64,000 nt of DNA from Ctenosaura bakeri (GCA_948474755.1 CAOLHI010000655.1:1-64000), one strand, 5' to 3'; shown: positions 46,121 through 58,125, counted from the first letter of the stretch. Notes: generated by a model from the sequence alone, not told the origin. A program made the numbers and translations.

Positions 46121-46741
46121 CTCTCCAGACACAAAAAACCACCTTGGTATTAAACATTCTCGCCATTTACCATTAATCCAGCTGTACCGAGAAAGAAAAG
46201 GAGAGCCAGGGTGAGAATAAACATGTCTAAGGTTATCTGGCTTAAATCCTTTTCTTTCTCCTTGTGCCTCTGGCGAGCTGCTCCAGCCGGGCACAAACAG
46301 GTACAAAAGCTACAGCTTGTTCTTTCCTCTAAAGGGCAAACGGCGAGTCACGATTTATTTATTTACAATGAAAAATGGCTTTGGGAGGCGGTGATTTAGA
46401 GCGGGGAGGGGGCGCTTAATCGTTTCCCCACTGGCAGGGTTTCTGCTAAAAATCCTCTCTGGCCGGCTTTTCCCTTCTCAGGTGAAGAGATACGTGCCTC
46501 CTTCTCCAGCAAGCAAAAAAGGAAAAAGCTAACTCTGTGTGTGAGGGAGAGAGGGAGAGCATTTTGAGCAAAAGGACTAAATAAAGCCAAACCGTTGAAG
46601 GACATGTGTGTGCAGGCGCACACAGAATTGTAGCTTGCTAAAATGTGTTTTTTTTTTTAAGTCAGTGCAAGTATGTGGTTTGCCTCAGGCACAAGACAAA
46701 AGACAGGCCTCAGTCACATCCTATTTAAGGCCAGATACTTG
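46121..46741. other. Single-copy flank of the CpG island, candidate regulatory DNA
   Basis: No repeat recognised. 46140-46420 is complex and moderately AT-rich with homeobox-type TAAT cores (ACCATTAATCCAGC near 46168), E-box-like CAGCTG and an AGGGTGAG motif at 46207-46214 that could be a splice donor. It is compatible with a conserved element or the end of a noncoding first exon, neither proven. Confidence 0.35.
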
Positions 46742-47455
46742 AATCATAGAATCATAGAATCATAGAAATTCAGAGTTGGAAGAGACCACACAGGCCATCC
46801 AGTCCAACCCCCTGCCATGCAGGAACACCCTCAAAGCACTCCCAACAGATGGCCATCCAGCCTCTGCTTAAAAACCTCCAAGGAAGGAGCCTCCACTACA
46901 CTCCGAGGCAGCAGATTCCACTGCCGGACAGCCCTGACTGTCAGGAAGTTCTTCCTGAGGTTCAGGTGGAATCTCCTTTCCTGCAGCTTGAATCCATTGC
47001 TCCTTGTCCTGGTCTCTGGAGCAGCAGAAAACAAGTCCCCTCCTTCCTCTACGTGGCATCCCTTCAAATATTTAAACATGGCTATCATGTCCCCTCTTAA
47101 CCTCCTCTTCTGCAGACTAAACATACCCAGCTCTCTAAGTCTATCCTCATAGGGTATGGCTTCCAGGCCTCTCACCATTTTGGTGGCCCTCCTCTGGACT
47201 TGCTCCAGCTTGTCAATACCCTTCTTGAATTGGGGTGCCCAGAACTGGACACGGTATTCAAGATGGGGTCTAACCAAAGCAGAGTAGAGTGGTACCAGTA
47301 CCTCCCTCGATCTAGACACCATACTCCTATTGATGCAGCCAAGAATTGCATTGGCTTTCTTGACTGCCGCATCACACTGCTGACTCATGTTCAGCTTGTG
47401 GTCTATGAAGACTCCTAGATCCCTTTCACACGTACTGCTATCCAGCCACTTGGGT
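46742..47455 (-). repeat. Young CR1 LINE 3' end
   Basis: The plus strand begins with the inverted CR1 end, AATCATAGAATCATAGAA (three ATCATAGA units), then AGTTGGAAGAGACCACACAG. It runs into the C-terminal ORF2 region to about 47455, where it is 5'-truncated. The high integrity of the frame and the multi-unit tail mark a recent copy. Confidence 0.93.
46831..47388 (-). pseudogene. CR1 ORF2 C-terminal fragment (5'-truncated, otherwise open)
   Basis: 185 codons without a stop, opening with [20 protein letters not shown] and ending in [13 protein letters not shown]. It corresponds to the region after the reverse transcriptase domain of CR1 ORF2, including [17 protein letters not shown] and [20 protein letters not shown]. 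Endonuclease and catalytic reverse transcriptase residues lie upstream and are absent, so no enzyme can be made. The first Met is just an internal codon of the ORF2. Confidence 0.88.
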
Positions 47456-47849
47456 TTAAGTTTGTTTTTTTTTTTTAAATCCCAATACTTCTAGGAAAAG
47501 CTACCATCCTCAACATAACTCCCATGATGTACCTGCTATATCTTTCCAGGAAACCAGCAGGTACTTCTAATCCTTTGGTTGCTTGTAAATCCCCATTTCC
47601 TGGCACTCCATCTGCAAAAGGTGAAGACAAAAATGTCATTTCCTCTGCGCTCTCTGATTGTGAGTCACAGACCCTTTGATCCCTAGGTTGGTAAGAGATC
47701 CACCCCCTCTCTCTTGTCCACATAGTTTTGTTTCTGTTTTTGAATGGTTTGTTTTACTTAAGTTTAATTTTAATTTTGTAAAGAGTGGCCGTTCCCCTAC
47801 TGTGCTGGGATCACTTGTTTATTTTTGTTTAATATTTAAATTCTTTTTC
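47456..47849. other. Unannotated stretch
   Basis: No feature recognised. Confidence 0.5.
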
Positions 47850-48740
47850 CTCACACCATCCTAAGGTAGGTAAGAAGTATCAAGTAACACAGAACAATAT
47901 AATAAAAGATGTACGTCTGTAAAGGTGAAAATACCAGAAGAAAACACAGATAACATTAAGAGCACAGTAACACTTTCAATAGGGCTAGAGACAATTTAAA
48001 AGCCCAAAGCCTTCCTAAAAAGGCTTATTTATCCATGAGTAAAAGGGAAGCTGCCCTCTCCATTAAAGCCTCCGCCTTAATGATTGCAAACCAATGTACT
48101 TCAGAGGATGCTGGGACTTGGGGTTCTTTTATGCTACACAATTATAGTGCTATGATTCTACTTTAGATGGCACTGTAACATCCTATGGAATCCTGAGTTT
48201 TGCAGCTTAGGGAGAGGCCTTTGGAATTATCTGCTGAAGACGTCCTCTAGTGCCTCCGATCAAACTACAAACCAGTATTCCACAGGATGCAGGTGTAGCA
48301 GTTAAAATGAAATGATAGTGCTATAATGGTGTAGTGTGCATCAGACCATGGAGGAGGGCATCTGTCAATGCCCTTAGCAAGCAGGGGATCATCCAGGAAC
48401 AGGCAGTCTTTGAGATAATCTTGGTTCTGAACAGAAATTGTTTTAATGTCATCCCCAGAAATTTGAAATGGGCCAAGAAACTAGTATTGAAAGCTGGTTA
48501 TGTGTGCCCTGTAGGCAACTCCAGTTAACAATCTAGATTTAATAATATAGATGAATTAAAGTTTCTAGAAAATTATCAGATACAGTCCCACAAAGACTGC
48601 ATGGTAGCAGTCCAGATATGATGTGATAAAGGTATGTGGCAAGACCTGTGGATAGTCTAGGAACAGACATGGCTGACACACCAGTGTAAGTGGGCAAAGA
48701 CATTCTAGGTCATGGCCATTACTGGAACATCCAGTGTTAA
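47850..48740 (-). repeat. L2-like LINE 3' end, split by a family B element
   Basis: An A-rich inverted 3'UTR (47880-48000), then AAAGCCTTCCTAAAAAGGCT. After the MITE the sequence continues with ATCTGTCAATGCCCTTAGCA and GTCTTTGAGATAATCTTGGT. It resembles the layout of 49951-52290. Decayed. Confidence 0.5.
48121..48345. mobile_element. Family B palindromic MITE, long form
   Basis: GCTACACAATTATAGTGCTA on the left and TAGTGCTATAATGGTGTAGT on the right, with TCCTATGGAATCCTGAG and TATTCCACAGGATG inside. It interrupts the L2-like copy. Confidence 0.78.
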
Positions 48741-49764
48741 ACCTGTCTCTGTCACTGTCACTTTATTTTAAAGTATATTTGATGTTTTAGACCTGCAGAG
48801 AGCACCCTTTTTCATCACACCTGAAACATCCAATGAATGACTTAGTTTTTCAAGGCATATAGCCTTCATTCTTTGTGTCACACAATTTAAAGTAACTTTA
48901 GAAGTAACTTTGTCCCCATGGATTTCCATAAAAATATGTCATCCTGGGCTGATACATTATGACTTAGTCTTGGGTTTCTTTGCAGCTAAGTTTGAATGGA
49001 CTGGTTTTTAAACTATGTTTGTGTAATTGATAACAGTGCCTGATTTCTGTTATGAAAAACTAGTAAGAGTTTCAAAAACTGATCTAAATATAGCATATAT
49101 TTTACTGGAAAGAAAACTTTCACAGGAAGACTGCAGTTCTTTCACATAAGGAATGGGCAGTCAACAGTTGGAAGATTGGAACATCTTTCTTCAAGAAGGT
49201 CCAAGATTATCTAAATACTTTTCATAGCTTCAGTGGTGGGAGAATCAGTTTCCTAATACTCAGACTGCCAATTGTACACACAGATATGGTCTCTGTCCCG
49301 CCAGCACATCTGTTGCTATTGTAATTACTGTATGGACAGAGGTTTTACAAATGTCCTAGGTACTTAATTCACTGTTACCTGTGACTGTTATCACTTGTGA
49401 CTGGTAAAACACAACTTCCTTCTCACCTGCATAATAGTGGAACCTATCCCCCCCCCCCAAATTATTTTCCTTTCTCTTCAAATCTCATTGTGAACTGAAA
49501 CTTTAAATTAAAATAAAAGCTAGTAAGCATTAACAATGCTGTTCACCCACAACTTGGTGATTGTTACTTCATGTTTTTAAAGATCTCTTTGTAGGTTCTA
49601 CTCTAGCAGCATAATATTTCTTAAGAGAGTGGGTCCACAAAGTAGAGATTATCCTCCCACAGCACAACTACTTCCAACCCACATTTATTTTTGGACTTGC
49701 AGGACAAAATAATTGTACTTCTATTCTACATCAGACTAGTGCTGCCTTAATGGTAGCTGATCTT
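48741..49764. other. Unannotated stretch
   Basis: No exon or repeat recognised. A C-run lies at about 49449-49458. Confidence 0.5.
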
Positions 49765-49950
49765 ATGTTTGTGTGCATATATGCCCTCAAGTCACTTGTC
49801 AACTTATGGCGACCCCATGAATTTTCATTGGGTTTTGTTAGGCAAGGAATAGTCAGAGGTGGTTTTGCCAGTTCCTTTCTTGAAATATAGCCTACAGCAA
49901 CTGGTATTCACTGGCAGTTTCCCATCCAAGTACTAACCAGGGCTGACTTT
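49765..49950 (-). repeat. 5S rRNA-derived SINE
   Basis: On the minus strand the 5S-like part GTCAGCCCTGGTTAGTACTT and GGATGGGAAACTGCCAGTGA is followed by ACCACCTCTGACTATTCCTT and the tail GTCGCCATAAGTTGACAAGT. The 5' end of the 5S head is missing. Same family as 20215-20450. Confidence 0.8.
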
Positions 49951-52290
49951 ATTTAAATAAATAAATATTGCATTTATTTCTATCCCACCCACCCCACTTT
50001 TCCAAGCTCAGGACTCAAAGCAGCGTACAACAAATTGAAAAACATATGATTAAAAAGCAACAAGATATAAAAGTTAAAATGAGATAAAACAATCAAAAAA
50101 TTAAAAGCAAATTAAAGCATTATATCATTAAAACACACAGATACCAGCACAACAACTAACACGATCTATCACATTCTTTTGGTGAGGTGAGCCTTACAGA
50201 GCCAATCATCAAATGCCTGTCTAAAGAGAAAAGTCTTTACTTGTCTGCAAAAAGAAAGTAGGGAGGGTGTCAATCTAATTTCTCTGGGAAAGGAAGTTCT
50301 CCAAGGGGCAGCCACTGAGAAGGCCCTCTCCTGTATTCCCACCAGATAGACCTGTGAGGGTGGGGAGGCAGAGAGAAAGGCCTCCCCAGCAGATCTTAAA
50401 ACACGGGCTGGTTTGTAAGGGAAAAATGCAGCCCTTCAAATAGCCTGGACCTGAGCCATATAAAATGTTACAAGACAATACCAGCACTTTGAATTTTGCC
50501 CAGAAATAGACTGGCAGCAAATGAAGCTATTGCAACAAGGGAGTTGTGTGTTCTCTGCAGCAAGTCCTAGTTAGCAATTTGGCTACATATCTTTGAACCA
50601 ACTGAACACTCCTCAAAGGCAGTCCCACATTGAGCACATTATAGTAATCCACTGGATATAACTAAGGCATGTCTCACTGTAGCCAGATTTAATGCCTCAA
50701 TGGGCGCATCTGGTGCCCAACCTTTAACTGCAAATGCACCCCTAGCCACTGCGGAAACTGGAGCTTTCAGGCTCAGAGTTGAATCCAGGAGTATGCCCAA
50801 GCTGATGGCCTGCACTCTCACAAGGAGTGTAACCCCGTCCAATACAGGCTGCATCCCTATTTCTTGATCTGCCTTTTGAGTGATCAGGAGTACCTGTCTT
50901 GTCTGGATTAAATTTCAGTTTATTCATCAGTCTATTACTGAGGACAAGCACTGGTTTAGGACCAAAATAGGTTTCTTGCCTTATAGTGGAAAGGAAAAAT
51001 AAAGTTGGATGTCATCTGCATACTGATGGAATCCCAAAACTTTGGGCTCTCCCAGCAATTTCAAGTATATGTTAAATAGCATGGGGACATCTGAGGGACC
51101 CTACAAACCAAGGGGTTGAGCAGGAGTCCCCAAGCACCACGTTCTGGGTTCACCCTTCCAGGAAGGAATGGAGCCACTGTAAAACAGTACCCTAAGATCC
51201 AATCCCAGCAAGACAACCTATGATTGATGAAAGCTGCTGAGGCTCCAGCAGAACCAACAGAAACACATTCCCCTTGTTTAGTTCCTGGCGTAGGTCATCC
51301 ACCATGGCAACGAAAGCCATCTGTGTTCAATAACCAGGCCTGAAGCCAGATTGAAATGGATCTAGACAACCCATCTCATCGAGAAACTCCTGGAGCTGAG
51401 AGGCCACCACATGTTCCAGAACCTTGCCCAAAATGTAAAGTTGAGACTGGCTGATAACTATTCAAAATGGTGGGATCCAGGAGGGACCTTTTAAATAATA
51501 GTTTTATAATTGCCTGCTTCAGCTGGAATTCTGCCTTTTTTAGTGAGGCACTGACCACTCCCTATACTCACTCAGCCAGTTCCCTTTTAACTTTTTTAAT
51601 AAACCAGGAAGGGTAAGGATCTAATCTATGTGTGGTAGCTCTTGCCTCTTCAAGGGTCCTGTACACATCCTTGGACTGCACACATGTGAAAGTATCTGTT
51701 GTTCCTGGGCAAGCTGGGACCAAAGTTATATCCACAGGATCTGTATCAATTATAGCATCCAAGTCAGAGTGATCAGAGTGCTTTTATCTCCAAAGTGCCA
51801 GGCAAGCTGTTGCCTGTGGGCTGTCAAATGGTCTGAATTTTCTTTCTTGGGCTTATTTTAAAAGATCTCTGACCACTCAAAACAGCTCCACTGCCCAGCT
51901 CCTTACAGAGACAAAGAAGAAATTTGCCTTTACTGCCTGTTTGCCTCAGAGTAGGCCCCCAGGTCAGCTTTAGTGCATGCTCAGTCAGCCCACTCCAAGT
52001 TTTTGTTCTAGTGACCTTATCACTTGTTTTACTGCCACCAGCACCCTGGAAAACCAGGGGGCCAGTTTGGTTCTATTCTGAGAAGGGATGCTCGAGAAGG
52101 ATTGTGTGTATCACCCTGGCCATTTCTGCATTCTAGAAGTCAACGAGGACTTCCGATTGCCTGTCAAGGCAGCGAGAAAGTTCTCAACAGCCATCAGCTT
52201 CCTGGGGTAGACCATTTTTATGGGATCACCTCCCCTGCAGAAGTTCTGAGTCCAACAAGTCCAAGCCCCACCATGACAATGGAACTATAG
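49951..52290 (-). repeat. L2-like LINE, 3' half of ORF2 and 3'UTR, decayed
   Basis: The longest LINE remnant here. The inverted 3' tail (TTTATTTAAATAAATAAATA) and 3'UTR cover 49951-50640. Upstream on the minus strand, fragments fit L2 ORF2: KKAEFQLKQAIIKLLFKRSL-LDPTILNSYQPVS (51376-51558; canonical LLKKPSLDP...NYRPVSNLP) and EEARATTHRLDPYPSWFIKK (51568-51762; canonical LDPCPSWL). Many frameshifts. The endonuclease part was not found. Confidence 0.65.
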
Positions 52291-52375
52291 GCAGTTCTTA
52301 AAAGATTTACTTATAAAATATAGTTTAAAAATAAGTAAACATTACACATGAAGAATTTAATGAAAACAGGGGATA

Positions 52376-52617
52376 TTGACCAGTATTCCACATCTGCTAC
52401 TTAGTTAAGTATACTTAATTAAGTAAACTCTCCTGGCCTGACCCCAAACCTGATGGAGACATCATGCATCCAGTTGTTGGCTGAATGAACCTGCTCCTGC
52501 ATGGGGAGAAGAAGGTCCATTCTGCCAGTGATTCCATCAGGTTTGTGGGGGTCAAACCAGGGAAAGTTGCTTAGTAAAGTATACTTAACAAAATAACTGA
52601 TGTAGAATAGTGGTCAT
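52376..52617. repeat. Unclassified inverted-repeat element
   Basis: The left arm (about 52376-52457) and right arm (about 52533-52617) are imperfect inverted repeats: GTTAAGTATACTTAATTAAG faces CTTAGTAAAGTATACTTAAC, and AAACCTGATGGA faces TCCATCAGGTTT. A 75-bp spacer lies between. No other copy is in the window and no clear target duplication is seen. It is probably a MITE. Confidence 0.65.
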
Positions 52618-54479
52618 TGCTTTTAGAGAGATCAGCCACCACATGCCATCCAAAATAGGTTCTACACCTCCTTTCTGATGTGGAAAAGCAAAAACCTAGG
52701 TAGATTCTTATATAAACTGCTGTTTGTAATGCAAAAGCATTAGGTCCACTATTTAATCATCAAAACAAAGTGTAGAGCCCCACTCTCATCCAGTATTTCT
52801 TTATTTAAACAACAGAAAAATAATGTGGTCAGCCCTGAAATACATTTTAACAATCTGAAATGGCAAGACATCAATGTTCGGTGCACAGAAGAGCTACCAC
52901 ATCCCTCAGTGATGACTTAACTCTCAATACTGGAGAAAAGTAGTGCTTTCTTTACTAGTGAATCACCTTGCCAAACCACACCAGTGAAAGCAGGGGTGAA
53001 CAAAGGCTGATCAACCTGTCTATTTAAGGGAAAACCATAATATTTCAATAGCAGAGCACATACCTGATCCAAGATCCTAGGTCCAATCTCTAGCTAAAAT
53101 GGAGCAATGCTGGACAGATGTGAATGCCTTGAAAAGTCAGTGCCAGTTGGGTCAGACACTACTAGTCCAGACAGATGAACTGTTACTTGACATAAGGAAT
53201 CTTTAATGCCATAATTGTTTCAATGTGTGCTAATGATTAGGGTTAGTTTCCTAGGCAGAGCTCTGGAAGTGTGGCATTTTGTAGCATGGTGGGTTTGAAG
53301 CTACCAAGAAAGATCTGGCAGTGCCTAGATAGAATTAGCTGAAAGCAGGAGTGGGAACAGCAAGGGAGGGACTGCCCAGGTTGCTGTCTGGAAATCTGGT
53401 GGTGTGCTACTGAACTTGCTGACTGCTGATTCTGAAGTGCTGCCAATTTGCTTCCCCTTTATCTGCTTATATTATTTATAAACAGAACAAATAAAAGGAC
53501 ACCCAAAGTATTCTCTCATACAGGAGAAGCTAAACTCTGCAGCAGCACTGGCCTTGGGACTATTTGGAAGTGCAGAGCACAGAGCAACTTGTTCTGAGAA
53601 AAGCAAAACTGGGATGCAACAAGCTTGGCAGCAGAACTGTAATACAAGGGTGGGTTGGGGGAGGATTCCATGAGCAAAGCATGGGAAGGAAATTGAAAAG
53701 TTTTCAGGGACAAAAATTGAAGTAGACAGCATCTTTCATTTTCTTCCTTCTCTTCTTGGTATAATACCCCAGCTCTCTAAATTCTCCTTCTCACTCTCTT
53801 TCGCTCACCCCCTCACTCTTTCAGCTTTAGCTTTTCTTCTCACCAATACACTGACACTTCAGTTCAAGTGGAGATTCTTATAAAGTCAACTTCAACTGCT
53901 GATTTTATCCGTAAGCCTCAGAAACTGAAGCAGTTAGTAAGCCAATATGGTGAATAGGCCACAAGCAAAAGATTTTGCCAGGTTCAGAAACTGCACAGCT
54001 TGTCCACCCCATCCTCCTCCCTTCCCTGCTTTGCTTCAGCTCCTGTGGTGTGATCTACCTAGCTTGACTTCTAACTTGCTCATCTGTAAGACACTTAACT
54101 ATTTTCTGAGACAGGCCCTTTCTCCATAACTGCTGTCCATGAGATCCTTGCCTTTTAAGACACAAGAGGAAGAAAGATTTGTTTTCTGAATATCAGGTGG
54201 CATTGCTCCACCTTCCAACCTTGTTCTTCAGGTTCCTCTGAACAACTACAGTAGGCAAAGTCAGATTTTAATAGTTTATTTAATACAAAGGAGACCCCTG
54301 GGATCACTGACAGTGATGCACTGGTTGTTGCCAACATGGTCGGCTGGTGCTTGGAAGAAATACGGAGAGCAGCCACTAACGCTTGCATCCCTACCACTTC
54401 TGAGGCTTTGAACAGTACTATTTTAATTCACAGTAACAGGGACCCTGCTGAATGAGCAGCTACTGAATAATGGTGCTGT
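52618..54479. other. Unannotated stretch
   Basis: No exon or repeat recognised. 53745-53830 is pyrimidine-rich. Confidence 0.45.
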
Positions 54480-54782
54480 CTTGGCTCCAGGTCAGGGGAG
54501 GCTAGAGAAAGTCAGAAGAGACTGCATCGCATGGCAGTGCCAAGCTCTTAAGATTTGGGGGACAAGGCTTTCTCTCTGTGTCTGTCCCAACACCCTCATT
54601 AGGTGAGGACATGGAAAAGACCTTTCTCAGTAATTGCTTCTAGGCTATGGAACTCCTACCCAAGGGATTATGGATTGGCCCCGTGTCTTTATGCTAGCAG
54701 ACAAAGAACTTCTTATTCAAACAGGCCTTCAGCCTTTAACTGGTTGGGGTAGGATATGTAATGGGCGTGCTGTATTTTATGT
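54480..54782 (+). repeat. L2-like LINE 3' coding/3'UTR fragment
   Basis: GGCTATGGAACTCCTACCCA, then CTTCTTATTCAAACAGGCCT, translates like the L2 ORF2 terminus (RLWNSLP...FLFRQAF). The family's 3'UTR follows. Decayed. Confidence 0.5.
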
Positions 54783-55190
54783 TATATGTACTGCCATGGA
54801 ATCCTGGAATTTGCAGTTTGGAAATGCACTAGAGCTCTCTGGCTGAGAAATCTAAATACCTCATGAAACTACAAATCCAAGTATTCCATAGGATGGAACC
54901 ATGACAGCAGTCTTGTAGGAACGTGGGGATGGAGGGGGGAATTTGCCCTGGGCGGCAATGTTTCTGGGGCATCCTGGCCCGTAGCCATGCCCCCATGCAC
55001 CCTGGCTCCGTCCCTGCATGCCCTGGCCATGCCCCATACACACTGGCCACGCCCCTGTGCACCCTGGCCACATCACTTGTGCCATAGCCCCCCTCCTGCC
55101 CCCCCTCCACACACTCCAAGCTCCGCCACTGCATGACAGTTAAAGTGGAATCATAGCACTATAATTGTGTAGTATGAAAAGTCCCAGAGG
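54783..55190. mobile_element. Family B MITE split by a hAT MITE
   Basis: CTGCCATGGAATCCTGGAAT, the spacer GAGCTCTCTGGCTGAGAAAT and TTCCATAGGATGGAACCATG precede the insert. GACAGTTAAAGTGGAATCAT and CTATAATTGTGTAGTATGAA follow it. The outer left terminus is eroded. Confidence 0.78.
54908..55131. mobile_element. hAT-like MITE nested in family B
   Basis: 224 bp between a perfect 8-bp duplication, CATGACAG, at 54900-54907 and 55132-55139. Its ends are CAGTCTTGTAGGAACG and CAAGCTCCGCCACTG. The body repeats a CCCTGGCC...CACGCCCC motif several times. It is probably the same group as 9629-9920. Confidence 0.85.
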
Positions 55191-56263
55191 GAAGAGGGAG
55201 AAATTGGGAAGTTGTTGGGGAGAAATACTGAGCAAGCAGGATAGTGAGAACATTGAAATGTAACCATAAAAAGGAAATGCCCAGTTAACCTTTTAAAAAT
55301 TTGAAATGTTTTTAATGGCATTTTTCCTTTAGTCTGTCATTCATCAGAATTACCCTGTCCCACCTCCTGTAAGGTCAGCTTTTCCTGTTCTGCTTTTGCT
55401 TTGCCTTTTTTTCTTTTTCTTTTTCTTTCTTTTTTGCCTTTGGGCCCAAAACTAGAATGGCTTCTGGAGGTGGAGAGGCTTTTTTTAGAAAGGAGGATCA
55501 ATCTGAAAATGAGCTTCAGTTCCTGCAAGCACCAAAAGGTGTTTCTCCAGTGGCAGGAGACCAGTTCCAATGCTACATGGGGAAGAAGAGTGGATTCACT
55601 CCCCATTTCAGAAGTCAGTCTTCAGCCCAGATGAAAGGAGGGGAACCTTAGTCTCTGGAGCACAGCTGTGTGTACAGTGGCACCCCTGGGGCTGTCAGCA
55701 TAGAACAGTGGGGTGCCCAGCTGTGTTGGGGATGCTATAAGGGGATGCAGAAGGGAAGATGAAGCAAATGGAAATTTGCCTTGAAAAGGTCATTTCCTAT
55801 CGCTTCAGGAGGAAAAGGAAAGAGCCTGAGAAGTAAATCTTTATGAAGAAGTAGGAATTCTGAAGCCAAAGAGCTGCTTTCATCTTTGTGCAGGGCAGGC
55901 CGGCCAATTCAGCACTTCAAATTAAGATGCAAAAATATGCTCTGGGTTTTATTTTGTTTTGTTTTCAATGGCTTCATCTTCATTTGCTGGAGAGAAAGCT
56001 AACTCTCTGCTTCCAGAAAGAAAAGGACATGTGCTGTAAGCACTTGGACCCAAACACCTGACACACATAGAGCCTATATTTACACTTCACATTTAAAAGA
56101 AAGTCTGGCTGTAAATTTGATAGCTGATGTTTGCACACTTATGTATTCCTTAGGTATATTCACTGGAAGACAGGGCTGATATACAGCATACGCTTGATGG
56201 GAAACCTAGCTTTGTGTCCATGTCTGGGAGGATCCACTGTAGTCGTTGAGAGCTGAGCATTTA
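55191..56263. other. Unannotated stretch
   Basis: A CTTTTT-rich tract lies at 55405-55440. The overlapping frames at 55337-55606 (minus) and 55401-55651 (plus) are low-complexity or random. Nothing else recognised. Confidence 0.45.
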
Positions 56264-56473
56264 TTTATTTCTCTACTTATGATATACCTCCCCACCCAAA
56301 AACTTTGTGTTGACTTGTAAGGAAAAACTACAAACAGTGAAATAACACCATAACATTATAAAAACCATAAAAGCTGCAGAGAAAACAATGAGATCATAAA
56401 AAAATGTTGATAAATACACAAAATAAACTAGCAGAAAGTCAATTGAATCAGACAGGATTAAAAACAATTAAAG
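56264..56473 (-). repeat. L2-like LINE 3' end, split by the SPIN composite
   Basis: TTTATTTATTTCTCTACTTA, then an A-rich inverted 3'UTR, interrupted at 56466-56473 by the composite and apparently continuing after 58211 (GAAGAAGAGCATAAGGCAGT). Confidence 0.5.
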
Positions 56474-57027
56474 CAATGGTTCTCAACCTTCCTAATGCCG
56501 CGACCTCTTAATACAGTTCCTCATGTTGTGGTGACCCCCAACCATAAAATCATTTTCGTTATTATTTATTTATTTATTATTTAGTTACTTATTTCCAACA
56601 TCAAATAGATTGGAAACACTGCCCTAAATCACGGCTCTGGATAGACTTCTAATACCTAAAAACTGGTAACCCTCCCCCCTTTTTAACCACAGAAAGCGTC
56701 CATCAATGCCAGAATTAAGGCAGTAGTTCTAGTTCTGAATGTTGGGTTTCCACAGTCCAAAAAGCCAGTCACTCCCAAAGGCAATGCCAAAACAGCCCAC
56801 ATTTTACACGAGGTGCAGGGAGGAAAGGACAGTGAGAGAGGAAAGATGGCGGCAGCATAAGCAGACGCATTTGGTTTCACTCCCTCCCTCCCTCCCTTAA
56901 AGGGAGTGTGCACGCTGAACATACAAAAAGCGAGGAATGCAAGACAGTCAGGGCAAAGAACACAACACGTGCGTGTGACAAGCGCCAAGGGTCCACGGAC
57001 AACAAAAGCGAGAGGAGAAAGTAATCC

Positions 57028-57182
57028 TGGCTATTTCTGCACTAGACTGTTATAGCGCTATTATTCCACTTTCACCATCCTATGGAATCCTGGGGTTTCC
57101 AGTTTGAACTGCAAACCCCAGGATTCCATAGGATGGTGAAAGTGGAACCATAGCGCTATAACTCTGGAATGTGGAAATGGCC
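57028..57182. mobile_element. Family A MITE inside the SPIN composite
   Basis: GGCTATTTCTGCACTAGACT to CTGGAATGTGGAAATGGCC. The arms meet at CAGTTTGAACTGCAAACC without a spacer. Confidence 0.9.
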
Positions 57183-58093
57183 AAAGTCCACAGGATGGAT
57201 CAGAGCAGCGCTTTCGGGTCAAAAAAACCAAAAAAAACAAAACAAAAAACCACCAACCAAGGAGCCTCGGGGGCTCTTGCTACACAAACTGAAGCCCTTG
57301 GCTGACGCCCCCTGATCCTTTCCCAACTGAGTTCTCGGTCTCGGAGGGACCGATCTCCCCCGTCGGATGGCAGATCCACCACAGGAAAGTTTCCCCCTTT
57401 GCCTGCCAGACGAAAGGCAACAGCCACACCGACAACTCCCATGGAGCGGCGTGCCCAGAAGGAATGGGCGACCGGGCGATCGCTGCTACTGCAGCCCTGC
57501 CACTTTGGGAAGCAAGCGGAGCCCAGCTGCTCACTCGTCCCAACAAGCAACTCTGTTCGCCGGCATGAATGAGCGTGAGGTGAAGAGTGTGAGGGGACGG
57601 GGTCTTACCTCCCAGCTGCAGTGCCATAAACCCTGAATGGGAAGCCCTCTGTGTGTGGGGGGTGTGTGTGTGGGCACGAGCGTCCAAGCAGCACCCAGCT
57701 GCTCACTCGCCCTGGCAAGCAACTCTGACTCTGCAAGCCGGCATGAAGGGGAAAGGGAACACTGAAGGGGAAGCCCTCCGTGTGTGTGTGGTGCAGGTGC
57801 GAGTGTCCAAGCAGCGCCTGGTTGCACCTGGCTGCACGCCTCCTCTCCCCTCCCGCCAGTGCAGGGTCTCCTCTCCTCACCTCCGCCTTAACGCTCCGGC
57901 TCCAGCTCTCTCCTCTTGGTCTCTGCACCTCCGCCTTGATATTCAGGCTCCAGCTCTCTCCTCCCGCTCTCCGCACCTCCGGCTCCACCTCCAGCTCCTT
58001 CAGTGCTTTCCCACCAGGCAGGGAAAGATGGGGAAACGCCCAGCACGCCTCCTCTCCCCTCCTCCCAGCGCAGGGATCTCAGAAGCACTGCTC

Positions 58094-58125
58094 CCATTGG
58101 CTGTGAGGCCACCTTCTTTTAAAAG
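58094..58125 (+). promoter_or_regulatory. CCAAT-type box and TATA-like motif in the SPIN cargo
   Basis: An inverted CCAAT box (CCATTGG, 58094-58100) lies 17 bp before TTTAAAAG (58118-58125), at the edge of GC-rich DNA and just inside the right SPIN end. The spacing would suit a promoter pointing rightward out of the element. This is inference from motifs only. Confidence 0.3.

Noticed and set aside
46831..47388. 185-codon minus frame as a host gene
   Set aside because: It is the C-terminus of CR1 ORF2 within a LINE that ends in the CR1 tail repeats.
52404..52589. Family A or B element
   Set aside because: The arms share no blocks with either family (no ATTCCACTTTCAAC, no GGAATCCTGGG).
57028..57182. 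Reading the SPIN composite as two separate SPIN half-elements with chance spacing
   Set aside because: The outer 8-bp sequences AATTAAAG are identical and adjoin the exact ends, which is best explained by one insertion.
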